Positions 25,375 to 33,638 of a stretch of DNA of 50,644 nt are shown piece by piece. A program made the position numbers and the translations under genes. The stretch's first letter is position 1, and each line of letters starts with the position of its first letter. Source of the stretch: Erysipelotrichaceae bacterium (GTDB taxonomy: Bacteria > Bacillota_I > Bacilli_A > Erysipelotrichales > Erysipelotrichaceae); the NCBI GenBank assembly GCA_017432895.1, contig JAFRIG010000027.1, positions 1 to 50,644 of the forward strand. The letters run 5' to 3'. The notes beneath the pieces were generated by a model. It saw only the letters and a program-made list of their open reading frames with translations. It made no database searches and was not told where the DNA came from.

Positions 25375-25398
25375 CTTTATTGAATGAGACAAACATGC

Positions 25399-25430
25399 TA
25401 AAATAAATATACACCCAGGGGGGGTATATA
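25399..25430 (+). promoter_or_regulatory. copA promoter with CsoR operator
   Basis: -10 TAAAAT at 25399-25404. The operator TATACACCC-AG-GGGGGTATATA (about 25408-25430) is a GC-centred, TA-flanked inverted repeat like known CsoR sites. It also contains the G-run that serves as the copA ribosome binding site, 5-6 nt before the ATG at 25430. Confidence 0.75.
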
Positions 25431-27769
25431 TGGAAAAGACTTATGAAGTAAAAGGCATGACCTGCGTCATCTGCAAAGGCAACGTCGAAAGAGCCTTAAA
25501 AAACACCAATGGCGTTCTTGATTGCAAGATCAATCTGCTGGAAAACGAAGCTCTCGTTACCTTTGATGAACAGATCGCCAGTGAAGAAAAGATGGCCAAA
25601 GCCGTATCTGATGCCGGCTATGAACTGATAATTCACAAAAACAACGAGATCGATAAGGACAAGATCATCATGATCGTCTCGACTATACTTGTCCTCATCC
25701 TGATGTATTTCTCCGTGGGGCACATGTTTGGCATTCACATTCCCGCCTATGGCAAATACATCCAGCTGATCCTTTGTACGATCGTGATGATATTAAACTT
25801 TCATTACTACCGTTCCGGATTCAGATCCTTATTTAATCTCAACCCCAACATGGACTCGCTGGTCTCGCTGTCCTCGATGGTTTCCTTCATCTATTCGCTG
25901 TATGTCCTGTTTACCAACAACACCAAATATCATCTCTATTTTGAAACGGCGGCGATGATCCTGGTCATCGTTTCCATCGGCAAATACATCGAAGGAAGCA
26001 ACAAAAAGAAAGCCGCCAAGACCATCAGAGGTCTGGCTACCCTGATCCCGATGCAGGCCAATCTGATCAAAGACGAGGAAGTAGTCATCATCCCCATCGA
26101 CGATCTCAAGAAAAACGACATCGTCTTAGTAAGACCGGGCGAATCGATACCGCAGGATGGCATCGTGATATCCGGCGTTTCGCAGGTCGATGAATCGATG
26201 ATCACTGGCGAATCTCTTCCTCAGAATAAGAATATCGACGATGAAGTCATCGGCGGTACCGTCAACCTCTCCGGACAGATCAAAGTCAGGATCAGCCGCA
26301 ATGCCGCGCAAACAACGCTGTCCAAGATCATCTCTTTGACCAAACAGGCCACCATGGCCAAGATCCCGGTCGAAAGATTTGCGGACAAGGTATCCAACTA
26401 CTTCGTCTTCTCGGTCATCGCGATCTCAATATTGACCTTCGTCATCTGGATGATCGCCTCCAAAGACCTTGAAAAGTCTTTGAACTTCGCCTTGTCGGTA
26501 CTTGTCATCTCCTGCCCCTGTGCTTTAGGCCTGGCCACCCCGGCCGCCGTCATGGTCGCTACCGGCAACGCCGCCAGAAACGGCGTTCTGATCAAGAATC
26601 CCGAGATCCTGGAAGTAGCCGGCGATCTCAAATACGTGATCCTGGATAAGACGGGAACGCTGACCAAAAACAAACTTGAGATCATCGATGTCAAAGAATA
26701 TGACGAACTCTTCTTAGAAGTACTCTCTTCCTTGGAGAAAAGTTCCGATCACCCCATCGCTAAAGCGATCACAGAAGCCTATCCTGAAGGAAACATGAGC
26801 TTCGATCAGCTGGAACAACTCTCCGGCTTAGGCCTGCTGGCCAAAAAAGGTGAAGATACCTTCTTTGCCGGCAACCGCAAACTGGCGGAGAAATATACGA
26901 CCTTAAATGAAGATGATATTAAACAGGCCGAAGAAAACAACTATTCCTTCATCTGTGTCGGCAAAAATGACAAACTGCTGGGCATGGTCTATGTGGCTGA
27001 TGTCTTAAAAGATACTTCAATAAACGCTATCGCTTCCCTTAAAAAGCGGGGCATCACCCCCATCATGTGTACCGGCGATAACGATGTGACGGCCAGAAGT
27101 ATCGCCCGAAAGCTCAATATCGATGAATATCTTTCATCCGTCACTCCACAGGATAAAAACCGCCTCGTTTCCGAAAAGAAGGAAGAAGGCAAAGTCGCCA
27201 TGGTCGGAGACGGCGTCAACGATGCGATCGCCCTTTCTTCAGCCGATGTATCCTTCTCCGTTGCCAACGGAACCGATATCGCCTATGCGACCAGCGATAT
27301 CGTCCTCATGTCCAATTCGATCCTGGACGTCTCGTTCATGGTCGATCTGGCCCGAAAGACGATGAAGATCATCAGACAGAACCTGTTCTGGGCGCTGTTC
27401 TACAATGCCTTCTTCATTCCCCTGGCCGCCGGAGCCCTGTATAAACCCTTAGGCCTTTCCCTCAATCCGATGATCGGTGCCATGACCATGTCGGTCTCCT
27501 CGATCTTCGTATTGACCAACGCCTTAAGAATAAACAAAGTCAAAAAGGAGGAAATCAAAACTATGAACAAAACCGTCAATATCGATGGCATGATGTGTGT
27601 CCACTGCGCAGCCCATGTGCAAGAAGCCCTGCAGAATCTGGGAGCCGAAGTCAAAGTATCCCTGGAAGAAGGCAAAGCCTATCTGACCAACACCGCCTTA
27701 AGCGATGACCAGATCACCCAGGCGATCGAAGACGCCGGCTACGAAGTCACCGGTATCGTCAATGAGTAA
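25430..27769 (+). CDS. copA: copper-exporting P1B-type ATPase with an extra C-terminal CopZ-like domain
   Basis: 779 aa. N-terminal heavy-metal domain with C12-V-I-C15, eight-helix membrane core, Cys362-Pro-Cys364 in helix 6, phosphorylated Asp406 in DKTGT, and GDGVND in the hinge. Predicted to pump Cu(I) out. Unusually, after the last membrane helix a second complete heavy-metal domain (712-779, Cys723 and Cys726 in MMCVHC) is fused at the C-terminus. The junction contains AAAAAGGAGG and an in-frame ATG, so the domain may also be made alone. Overlaps csoR. Confidence 0.96.
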   Translation: MEKTYEVKGMTCVICKGNVERALKNTNGVLDCKINLLENEALVTFDEQIASEEKMAKAVSDAGYELIIHKNNEIDKDKIIMIVSTILVLILMYFSVGHMFGIHIPAYGKYIQLILCTIVMILNFHYYRSGFRSLFNLNPNMDSLVSLSSMVSFIYSLYVLFTNNTKYHLYFETAAMILVIVSIGKYIEGSNKKKAAKTIRGLATLIPMQANLIKDEEVVIIPIDDLKKNDIVLVRPGESIPQDGIVISGVSQVDESMITGESLPQNKNIDDEVIGGTVNLSGQIKVRISRNAAQTTLSKIISLTKQATMAKIPVERFADKVSNYFVFSVIAISILTFVIWMIASKDLEKSLNFALSVLVISCPCALGLATPAAVMVATGNAARNGVLIKNPEILEVAGDLKYVILDKTGTLTKNKLEIIDVKEYDELFLEVLSSLEKSSDHPIAKAITEAYPEGNMSFDQLEQLSGLGLLAKKGEDTFFAGNRKLAEKYTTLNEDDIKQAEENNYSFICVGKNDKLLGMVYVADVLKDTSINAIASLKKRGITPIMCTGDNDVTARSIARKLNIDEYLSSVTPQDKNRLVSEKKEEGKVAMVGDGVNDAIALSSADVSFSVANGTDIAYATSDIVLMSNSILDVSFMVDLARKTMKIIRQNLFWALFYNAFFIPLAAGALYKPLGLSLNPMIGAMTMSVSSIFVLTNALRINKVKKEEIKTMNKTVNIDGMMCVHCAAHVQEALQNLGAEVKVSLEEGKAYLTNTALSDDQITQAIEDAGYEVTGIVNE
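27563..27769 (+). CDS. copZ: nested CopZ-like copper chaperone, internal start within copA
   Basis: From ATG 27563, in frame with copA, the product would be 68 aa, the normal length of a CopZ chaperone: [19 protein letters not shown] opens a ferredoxin-like metal domain with Cys12 and Cys15. AAAAAGGAGG ends 11 nt before this ATG, a strong ribosome binding site that has no reason to exist in the middle of copA. Either internal initiation makes free CopZ from the copA mRNA, or it is the relic of a once separate copZ gene fused by loss of the copA stop. Confidence 0.6.
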   Translation: MNKTVNIDGMMCVHCAAHVQEALQNLGAEVKVSLEEGKAYLTNTALSDDQITQAIEDAGYEVTGIVNE

Positions 27770-28019
27770 GGATCAGCAGCTGCTTAAAAAGTACCTGACC
27801 ATCGCCAAAGGACAGCTTGAAGGGATCATCCGCATGATCGATGAAGACCGCTATTGTCTGGATGTTTCCGATCAGCTGATGGCGACCAGAGCCCTTTTAA
27901 AAAAGACCAACAATCTCATCTTAAAAAACCACATCGACAACTGCGTCAAAGAAGCCATCAAAAACGGCGATGACAGCAAGGTCGATGAAGTGATCAAAGC
28001 TTTGGAGAAGCAGATATGA
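27762..28019 (+). CDS. csoR: CsoR copper-sensing repressor
   Basis: 85 aa from ATG 27762, inside the sequence ATGAGTAA that also contains the copA stop. The open frame further upstream is not family-like. All-helical fold; the Cu(I) ligands of the family are present as Cys32, His57 and Cys61 (RYC and NHIDNC). Cu(I) binding releases the operator. Its target is the GC-rich dyad before copA. Coupled to copA upstream and overlapping ispG by 4 bp downstream. Confidence 0.93.
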   Translation: MSKDQQLLKKYLTIAKGQLEGIIRMIDEDRYCLDVSDQLMATRALLKKTNNLILKNHIDNCVKEAIKNGDDSKVDEVIKALEKQI

Positions 28020-29050
28020 ATAGAATACAGACCAGACCGATCTACGTAAAAGACGTGCAGATCGGCGGACAAAACAAAGTCGTCATCCAATCCATGACCA
28101 ACACCAAGACCAAGGATGTTGAAGCAACCGTCGAGCAGATCAATAAGCTGGAAGAAGCGGGTTGTGAGATCATTCGAGTCGCCATCCTGGATATGGAAGA
28201 CGCCAAAGCCGTAAAACAGATCAAGGAACGTATCAATATCCCTTTGGTCTCAGACATCCATTTCAACCCCGATTTTGCCCTGGAGGCTATACGCTCGGGT
28301 ACTGACAAGATCAGGCTCAATCCCGGCAACATTGAAAGAGAAGACAAGATCAAAGAGATCGTTGCAGCCTGCAAGGAAAGAAAGATCCCGATCAGGATCG
28401 GCATCAATGCCGGCAGTCTGAATAAGAAGTATAGCCATTCTTGCGAAGCGATGATCGAATCGGCCAAAGATCATCTTTCCATATTGGAAGCTTTGGACTT
28501 CCACGATGTCTGTCTGTCTTTCAAGTCTTCCGATCCTTTGGAATGTATCGAAGCTTACCGACTGGCGGCGGAAACTTTCCCCTACCCCCTGCATTTAGGC
28601 GTAACGGAAGCCGGTGGTCTGCTTGATTCAACGATCAAATCGTCTCTGGCTTTAGGCAATCTCTTATTGGATGGCATTGGCGATACGATCAGGATCTCCA
28701 TCTCCGATGACCCTATCGAAGAAGTCAAGGTAGCCAGGAAACTCTTAAGAGCCTGCGGTTTGAAAAGAGATGTCGCCAACCTCATCTCCTGTCCGACCTG
28801 CGGTCGTATCCAGTACGATATGTTACCGATCGTCAGACAGATGGAAGAGTATCTGAATTCTTTAAATAAAGACATCTCCGTCGCCATCATGGGTTGTCCG
28901 GTCAACGGACCTCAGGAAGCCTCAAGAGCCGATATCGGCGTCGCCGGCGGCAAGGACCAGGCCATCCTGTTCAAGAAAGGCCAGATAATCAGAACGATAC
29001 CTCAGGATCAGATCGTCTCACAACTGATCGAAGAGATCGAAAAGATGTAA
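28016..29050 (+). CDS. ispG: 4-hydroxy-3-methylbut-2-enyl-diphosphate synthase IspG
   Basis: [4Fe-4S] enzyme of the MEP isoprenoid pathway that converts MEcPP to HMBPP. 344 aa. LNPGNI (101-106) is the conserved TIM-barrel signature; cluster ligands are Cys259 and Cys262 (SCPTCG) and Cys294 (GCPVNGP), with Glu301 as the family's fourth ligand. It begins in an ATGA overlap with csoR and ends at a terminator, so it is the last gene of the copper operon, an odd place for a MEP gene. Confidence 0.97.
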   Translation: MNRIQTRPIYVKDVQIGGQNKVVIQSMTNTKTKDVEATVEQINKLEEAGCEIIRVAILDMEDAKAVKQIKERINIPLVSDIHFNPDFALEAIRSGTDKIRLNPGNIEREDKIKEIVAACKERKIPIRIGINAGSLNKKYSHSCEAMIESAKDHLSILEALDFHDVCLSFKSSDPLECIEAYRLAAETFPYPLHLGVTEAGGLLDSTIKSSLALGNLLLDGIGDTIRISISDDPIEEVKVARKLLRACGLKRDVANLISCPTCGRIQYDMLPIVRQMEEYLNSLNKDISVAIMGCPVNGPQEASRADIGVAGGKDQAILFKKGQIIRTIPQDQIVSQLIEEIEKM

Positions 29051-29076
29051 AAGCTGCCAATCAGGCAGCTTTTTTC
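29050..29076. terminator. terminator after ispG, shared with the convergent gene
   Basis: AAAGCTGCC-AATCA-GGCAGCTTT, a 9-bp stem followed by a T run to 29075. The convergent membrane protein gene ends inside it. Confidence 0.9.
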
Positions 29077-29582
29077 ATGTGGACGGTTTTTGAGAAATGA
29101 ACCGTCTTTTCTATTGCACATACCATAGCCGGTAATAGCTGAGGAAGAAAGATGAACAGATCCATCAGCAATAAATTTCCTTTGCCAAAGATACTGTGTT
29201 CGCCCTTGGCGAATAAAGCTATAACGATCCCCAGCAGTATCATGAAACCTGATTCCATAATACTGAAGGAGATGGCCAGCCCCTTCTTATATGAGTAGAA
29301 GCATTCGCCAAGTAGGGCTCCGTCAAGGATGTTTGCCGCCAGAAAGATATGAAGATGCGGGAAATAGTATGGAATTTCGCCGGAAAACAATAGACCCGCC
29401 AGTATTGCATAAGATGTGACACACAAAGCGATGATCCGCCAGTAATCGACCTCACCTTCGACCATAAGCAGAAATAAAGCCTGTGTAAGCATCATTGCGA
29501 TCGCCATGATATCCTGACCGTTCAGGAACAGGCTCCAGCTGATCATCATCCCCCACAGTTGTACAAGTACGATCTTTTTCAT
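29061..29582 (-). CDS. integral membrane protein, unknown family
   Basis: 173 aa, mostly hydrophobic, about five membrane segments, with a basic C-terminal tail. I do not recognise it. AAGGAGGAAG precedes the ATG. It is divergent from the WYL-domain regulator and the dyad TGTCC-N8-GGACA lies between them, so it is the most likely target of that regulator besides the regulator itself. Confidence 0.75.
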   Translation of the reverse strand: MKKIVLVQLWGMMISWSLFLNGQDIMAIAMMLTQALFLLMVEGEVDYWRIIALCVTSYAILAGLLFSGEIPYYFPHLHIFLAANILDGALLGECFYSYKKGLAISFSIMESGFMILLGIVIALFAKGEHSIFGKGNLLLMDLFIFLPQLLPAMVCAIEKTVHFSKTVHMKKAA

Positions 29583-29628
29583 CTTTGCTTCCTCCTTGTC
29601 TATATCATAGCTTTTATGATCATGAGGG

Positions 29629-29657
29629 TTGTCCGTTTTTTTGGACAGTTATATAAT
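29629..29657 (+). promoter_or_regulatory. promoter and dyad upstream of the WYL regulator, predicted leaderless
   Basis: -35 TTGTCC (29629-29634), 17-bp spacer, -10 TATAAT (29652-29657), then 6 nt and the ATG at 29664. The inverted repeat TGTCC-N8-GGACA (29630-29647) spans the -35 and spacer and could be an autoregulatory operator. Confidence 0.65.
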
Positions 29658-29663
29658 TTACTT

Positions 29664-30575
29664 ATGAACAAGCAGCGCCTCATAAAACTTAGCGAGATCT
29701 TAAAAAAATATAGCGACATGGACCACAAGCTCTCCATCAATCAGATCAATGCCTTATTAGAAGAAGCAGGCATCGTCGCGGTCAATCGCAAGACCCTGTA
29801 CGACGATCTGAAGTCTCTGGAAGGCTTTGGTTATGAGGTGGAATTTGACAACGGCTACTATCTGGCGGAAGCCCCCTTCTCCCTTTCCGAAGTCAAGATC
29901 CTGATCGATTCGATAAATTCATTGAAAAATCTCGATGATCCGTTTTTAGATAAGATCAAAGACAAGCTGTATTCTTTCATTTCCATCTATGAGATCGAGC
30001 AGCTCAAAAAGCTCGAATACCGCAACAAGCACAAGGATAAACACTTCATCAACCGCCTGGAAGACGTCCTTGACGCCCTTTGCAATGAAAACTATCTCAC
30101 GATCAGACGAAGCGGCAAAAACCAGAACGAAGTGATCGCTCCTTTATTTCTATACCGACAAAACGATTACTATTATCTCTACTATCACTATGAGAATAAC
30201 GACAAGCTCTATCATGTCCGTTTCGACAATATAAAACAAACTTCTCTTACCGATCGCAAAAACGATATTCAAATTCCAATAGACAAAATAAGAGCCAACA
30301 TCGCCGAAAGTTCCAGCGGTTTCCACTCCACCCAGATCCGCACGATCCGCTTCACCATCTGCAAGGATTCCGAATACCTGCGTCAGCGGCTGCAGGACGA
30401 CTTTGAAAACCTCTCTTTCACCAAAGACGGTTTCTTTATCAAGACCAGTATTTCCAATGCTTTTTTCGCCCGCCTGGTGGCCTATGGGGATGAAATAAAA
30501 ATCAGCGACCCGCAAGTCGCTGACATGTATATCGATTATCTCAATACGATCATCATTCGTAATAAGACGGACTGA
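29664..30575 (+). CDS. WYL-domain transcriptional regulator (DeoR/YafY type)
   Basis: 303 aa from ATG 29664; the upstream extension of the open frame crosses the promoter. N-terminal winged helix (about 1-60: QRLIKLSEILKKYSDMDHKLSINQINALLEEAG...NRKTLYDDLKSL) followed by a WYL domain (about 135-220, YRQNDYYYLYYHYENNDKLYHVRFDNI) and a C-terminal WCX extension. Such proteins often sense small ligands or nucleotides. The mRNA appears leaderless. The 3' end overlaps the convergent deacetylase gene by 23 bp. Confidence 0.88.
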   Translation: MNKQRLIKLSEILKKYSDMDHKLSINQINALLEEAGIVAVNRKTLYDDLKSLEGFGYEVEFDNGYYLAEAPFSLSEVKILIDSINSLKNLDDPFLDKIKDKLYSFISIYEIEQLKKLEYRNKHKDKHFINRLEDVLDALCNENYLTIRRSGKNQNEVIAPLFLYRQNDYYYLYYHYENNDKLYHVRFDNIKQTSLTDRKNDIQIPIDKIRANIAESSSGFHSTQIRTIRFTICKDSEYLRQRLQDDFENLSFTKDGFFIKTSISNAFFARLVAYGDEIKISDPQVADMYIDYLNTIIIRNKTD

Positions 30576-31848
30576 AGAAGTAGTCGATCATAGAAGGATC
30601 GATATTGCAGAAACGAAACAGATCCGTTATCGTCACCAGCTGGCAGCCTCTGTTGATCAGCTCCGGTATTATCGTTTCCAAAGCATCGGCACTTTCATCA
30701 TAGATATCGTGGAACAGGATGATATCACCGGTCTCATAGTCGTATTTGAGGACCTGATCGATGATATCCTGCGGGTCGGTAACCATCCAGTCCTCGGAAT
30801 CCACATCCCATAAAATTGCAGGCAGGTCACTGGCATCCAGCACGCCCTGATCGAAGGCCCCTTCCACCGGGCGATAAGTGACGACTTCATAATCCATGAA
30901 GTCTTTTAAATAATCGACCGGTCCATAGATCTCTTCCCTAATCCCTTCGGCCGTCTTGAATTCAGTCAAAGCCGCGGAATGGGTTTGCGTATGGGAACCG
31001 TATTCATTGCCCTGGTTGATCGATCTTTTCAACAAGGTGTACAGCTGATAATCCGCCCAGATCTCGCGGTCTTCCAGATTGACCCCGATCACATAGAAAG
31101 TACCCGTCGCATCATACTTATATAACAGATCCACGATCCTTTCCGTACTGGTATCCCCCGGTTCGTAGTGCAGCTGAGGTCCATCATCGAAGGTCAGACA
31201 GACCAGAGGATGGGACTCATCGGGATCCAGATAAACCGGTTTGCGGTAGACTTCGTTTTCAAAACCGAAATCCATGCCGATATACTTCTGCATGTATTTT
31301 AACGGGATCGCCAGCTTCTTTTCATATTGAGGGACATCGACGATGATGTTTTCGCCATCGATATCATAGGTGATAGTGGAAAAATCAAGTTTGTCCAGCT
31401 GCAGTTCCTCCAAAAAAGAAGCATTATAGTATTTATCCGGATCTTCCTTCTTAAAGGTATAACGCAGGTAGTCAAGGACGACCTTTTGGCCATCTTCCCC
31501 GATCTCATTGATCACGACCGGTTCAAAATTCTGATCGGCAAAATAACGGTTCTCTCCCCCGTAATTCACCAGATAGTAATCCCCATAGGGCACCAGAGTG
31601 TAGTCGTAGATCGGATCGTTCTTTTCGCCCTTGCATAACTGTTTGACAAAGGAAAGACCCTGTTTGGAATCGGGATAAAATGCCAGACAGTGTCTGGTCT
31701 TATAAGTCCTGGCCTCCTCATGGATCGACTTCTTGCCGATAAAATCGAAGTTCACGAAAAACAGGGTGAACAGAGCCACGAGAGCTGCAGACAAAACGAT
31801 TATCACTGCCAGAGACAGGAAGTTCGCCTTTTTCTTTTTATTCATCAT
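30553..31848 (-). CDS. polysaccharide deacetylase (CE4, PgdA-like), membrane-anchored
   Basis: 431 aa. One N-terminal membrane helix (about 11-33), an extracytoplasmic domain (40-210) and a NodB homology domain with all CE4 motifs: TFDDGP 219-224, HTQTH 286-290, RPVEG 326-330, WDVDSEDW 347-354, LFHDIY 378-383. Probably N-deacetylates peptidoglycan or another surface glycan, which often gives lysozyme resistance. Follows the permease by 13 nt. A TATAAT lies 5 nt before the first ATG and no ribosome binding site is seen, so it may also have its own nearly leaderless start. Confidence 0.9.
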   Translation of the reverse strand: MMNKKKKANFLSLAVIIVLSAALVALFTLFFVNFDFIGKKSIHEEARTYKTRHCLAFYPDSKQGLSFVKQLCKGEKNDPIYDYTLVPYGDYYLVNYGGENRYFADQNFEPVVINEIGEDGQKVVLDYLRYTFKKEDPDKYYNASFLEELQLDKLDFSTITYDIDGENIIVDVPQYEKKLAIPLKYMQKYIGMDFGFENEVYRKPVYLDPDESHPLVCLTFDDGPQLHYEPGDTSTERIVDLLYKYDATGTFYVIGVNLEDREIWADYQLYTLLKRSINQGNEYGSHTQTHSAALTEFKTAEGIREEIYGPVDYLKDFMDYEVVTYRPVEGAFDQGVLDASDLPAILWDVDSEDWMVTDPQDIIDQVLKYDYETGDIILFHDIYDESADALETIIPELINRGCQLVTITDLFRFCNIDPSMIDYFFSPSYYE

Positions 31849-31861
31849 TAATAATTATAAT

Positions 31862-32623
31862 CTAATTCACTTTGATTTTTTCTCTGACATAGCCACCCAG
31901 ATAGTCGATCAGCAGCATCAGCCCGATCGCGATCAAAGAATAGCCAAAGATCGGCACCATATTTGTCGGATCGGATGATCTCGCCCCCAGGATCGCTGAT
32001 CCTAAACCCGGATTGGAAGAACCCGTGATGACCTCGGCCATGATCTCGATCTTGAAACACAGGGAAAAACTGGAAGTCATCGCCACGACGATATAAGGCA
32101 AGGCCAGAGGCAGTTTGATACGGAAATTCTTCTTTAAGAAGGAAGCTCCATCGACCTTTAAGGCATTGTTGATGTTTCTGGAGATGTTTTCGATGCCACC
32201 CGTCACCCCTTCATAGATGATGGGAAAAGAGATCAGCACCACCAGATAGATCGGTGCCACCTTGAAACCCGCCAATACGATGAACAGATAGACCAAAGAG
32301 GCCGTTGGTATCGCTCTTAAGGCGATGATCGTGGGTCGGATCAGCTGTTCGAAAAACGGATAATTGCCTGCAATGATACCAAAGAAAAGACCCAAAACAA
32401 GGGATACCGCAAACCCGATCAGCATCTTGGACATCGTCGCCAGAATGCATTTATAGGTATAAGGCCGACTTAAGAGATAAAAGGCATATTTAAAGGATTC
32501 GACCGGTCCCGGGAAGACCATCGTCCTTTGTCCGATCATCAAAGCAAAAACTTGCCACATTATGGCAAGCATTGCGATTCCCAAAATAAAGATTAAACGT
32601 TTATTTGAAATAGAACTCTTCAC
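31862..32623 (-). CDS. ABC importer permease (SsuC/TauC/ThiX-like)
   Basis: 253 aa, six membrane helices, single BPD permease module with the cytoplasmic EAA-like loop near ALKVDGASFLKKNFRIKLPLALPYI. GTG start, overlapping the binding protein gene by 23 bp, so translation is coupled. No ATP-binding subunit is encoded in this cluster. Substrate not known. Confidence 0.88.
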   Translation of the reverse strand: MKSSISNKRLIFILGIAMLAIMWQVFALMIGQRTMVFPGPVESFKYAFYLLSRPYTYKCILATMSKMLIGFAVSLVLGLFFGIIAGNYPFFEQLIRPTIIALRAIPTASLVYLFIVLAGFKVAPIYLVVLISFPIIYEGVTGGIENISRNINNALKVDGASFLKKNFRIKLPLALPYIVVAMTSSFSLCFKIEIMAEVITGSSNPGLGSAILGARSSDPTNMVPIFGYSLIAIGLMLLIDYLGGYVREKIKVN

Positions 32624-33572
32624 TCGTCTTCTCGATACCGAAGATACTTAAGAAAGCATCGATATCATCCTTGATGTCGATAGCCTTGGCATAGCCCAGA
32701 CCCATGGCATTATTGCCCAAAGCGTTGGTCTGTTTAAAGACATTGACGACGACATTGGGATTGAAACCGTACTGAGCCGTAGCTTCTTCATCAGTATACA
32801 CGGATAGACCATCGGCCACAAGCGAAGGATCATTGATCGCTGCGGCGATCGAATTGGCCAGATTCTCCAAGAAGGCATTGCCGGTCTTTTCATCGACGCT
32901 GTCCTTGATAAAGACGGCCGCCTGGATCATGTCAAGACCCGACTTCTCTTTATAGAGAGCCTGGATATCGGCATAGAGCTTGGCGTTTTCATTCTGCTTC
33001 ATTGCCCCAAACAAAGCCGGCTGAGCCAAAAAGACGTAATCGACTTCCGTACCATCGGAATACTTGCCCGAAGCCAAAGCCGCTGCCGCCTGCTGCGCAT
33101 CCGCCTCATACAGTAAAGCATCATCATAATCGTTGCCATACAGATAGTGCCACAGCTTGTTTGGCAGCATGTTCTCGTTGCCGAAAAGCACGATCTTGTC
33201 ATCGGCATCCATCGTATCATTCTCATCGTGACCCGTTGAAGCCAGATAGAAGTTACCGAAAGTGATGATGGCACCAAGCTTATAGGAAGCGCCGTTGGCG
33301 ATGGCCTTGACACCGGAAGTCAGATCGACCACCAGGACATCGGGTGAATTATCGCCGGTCCATAAAGCCGCGATCGCGTCAGCTGCCACACGGGTATAAT
33401 TCTCGTTTTCAATCTGGTCGTAGAAAGCCAGAACCGGTGCACCTTTCGGGGTAACAATCGTCAAAGTACTGGGATCGACGACCTCTTCCGGAACGCTTTC
33501 CTCTTCTTTCTGCTGGCTTGCACAGCCACACAGCAGTAACAATACAAATAAAATAGACAGTAATTTTTTCAT
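32601..33572 (-). CDS. ABC importer substrate-binding lipoprotein (SsuA/ThiY-like)
   Basis: 323 aa from ATG 33572, chosen because GGAAGG lies upstream and a proper signal peptide starts there. Lipobox LLCGC gives lipidated Cys17. The mature domain is an NMT1/SsuA-type two-lobe binding fold (TIVTPKGAPVLAFYD...). First gene of a binding protein, permease, deacetylase operon. A -10 TATAAT lies at 33594-33599 and a CRP-type box is centred 41.5 bp upstream of the expected start. Family members bind sulfonates, thiamine precursors or similar small molecules; the ligand here is unknown. Confidence 0.87.
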   Translation of the reverse strand: MKKLLSILFVLLLLCGCASQQKEEESVPEEVVDPSTLTIVTPKGAPVLAFYDQIENENYTRVAADAIAALWTGDNSPDVLVVDLTSGVKAIANGASYKLGAIITFGNFYLASTGHDENDTMDADDKIVLFGNENMLPNKLWHYLYGNDYDDALLYEADAQQAAAALASGKYSDGTEVDYVFLAQPALFGAMKQNENAKLYADIQALYKEKSGLDMIQAAVFIKDSVDEKTGNAFLENLANSIAAAINDPSLVADGLSVYTDEEATAQYGFNPNVVVNVFKQTNALGNNAMGLGYAKAIDIKDDIDAFLSIFGIEKTSEEFYFK

Positions 33573-33593
33573 TTTTCTTACCTTCCCTAGTGA

Positions 33594-33636
33594 ATTATAT
33601 ATAATTAAGATAAATAAATATGTGATTTGGATCACA
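33594..33636 (-). promoter_or_regulatory. promoter of the SsuA-like operon with CRP-type box
   Basis: -10 TATAAT (33594-33599, minus). TGTGATTTGGATCACA (33621-33636) is a perfect TGTGA-N6-TCACA dyad. With the start predicted at 33587, its centre is at -41.5, the class II activation position of CRP and FNR proteins. It also lies 2 nt before the regulator's own ATG. Confidence 0.72.
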
Positions 33637-33638
33637 TC

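Noticed and set aside
25363..25392. Ten extra N-terminal codons on dnaE
   Set aside because: They cover the -10 element and are not conserved in DnaE proteins, so the start at ATG 25362 is preferred.
27705..27761. CsoR start 19 codons upstream
   Set aside because: The residues are Arg/Ser-rich shadow of copA; the CsoR fold begins at [10 protein letters not shown].
29559..29663. 35-codon upstream extension of the WYL regulator
   Set aside because: Crosses the promoter and dyad; the regulator N-terminus begins at MNKQRLIKL.
33002..33265. 87-aa Pro/His-rich plus-strand ORF opposite the binding-protein gene
   Set aside because: It is antisense to a good lipoprotein gene; the composition is what the reverse frame of an Ala/Asp-rich gene would give.
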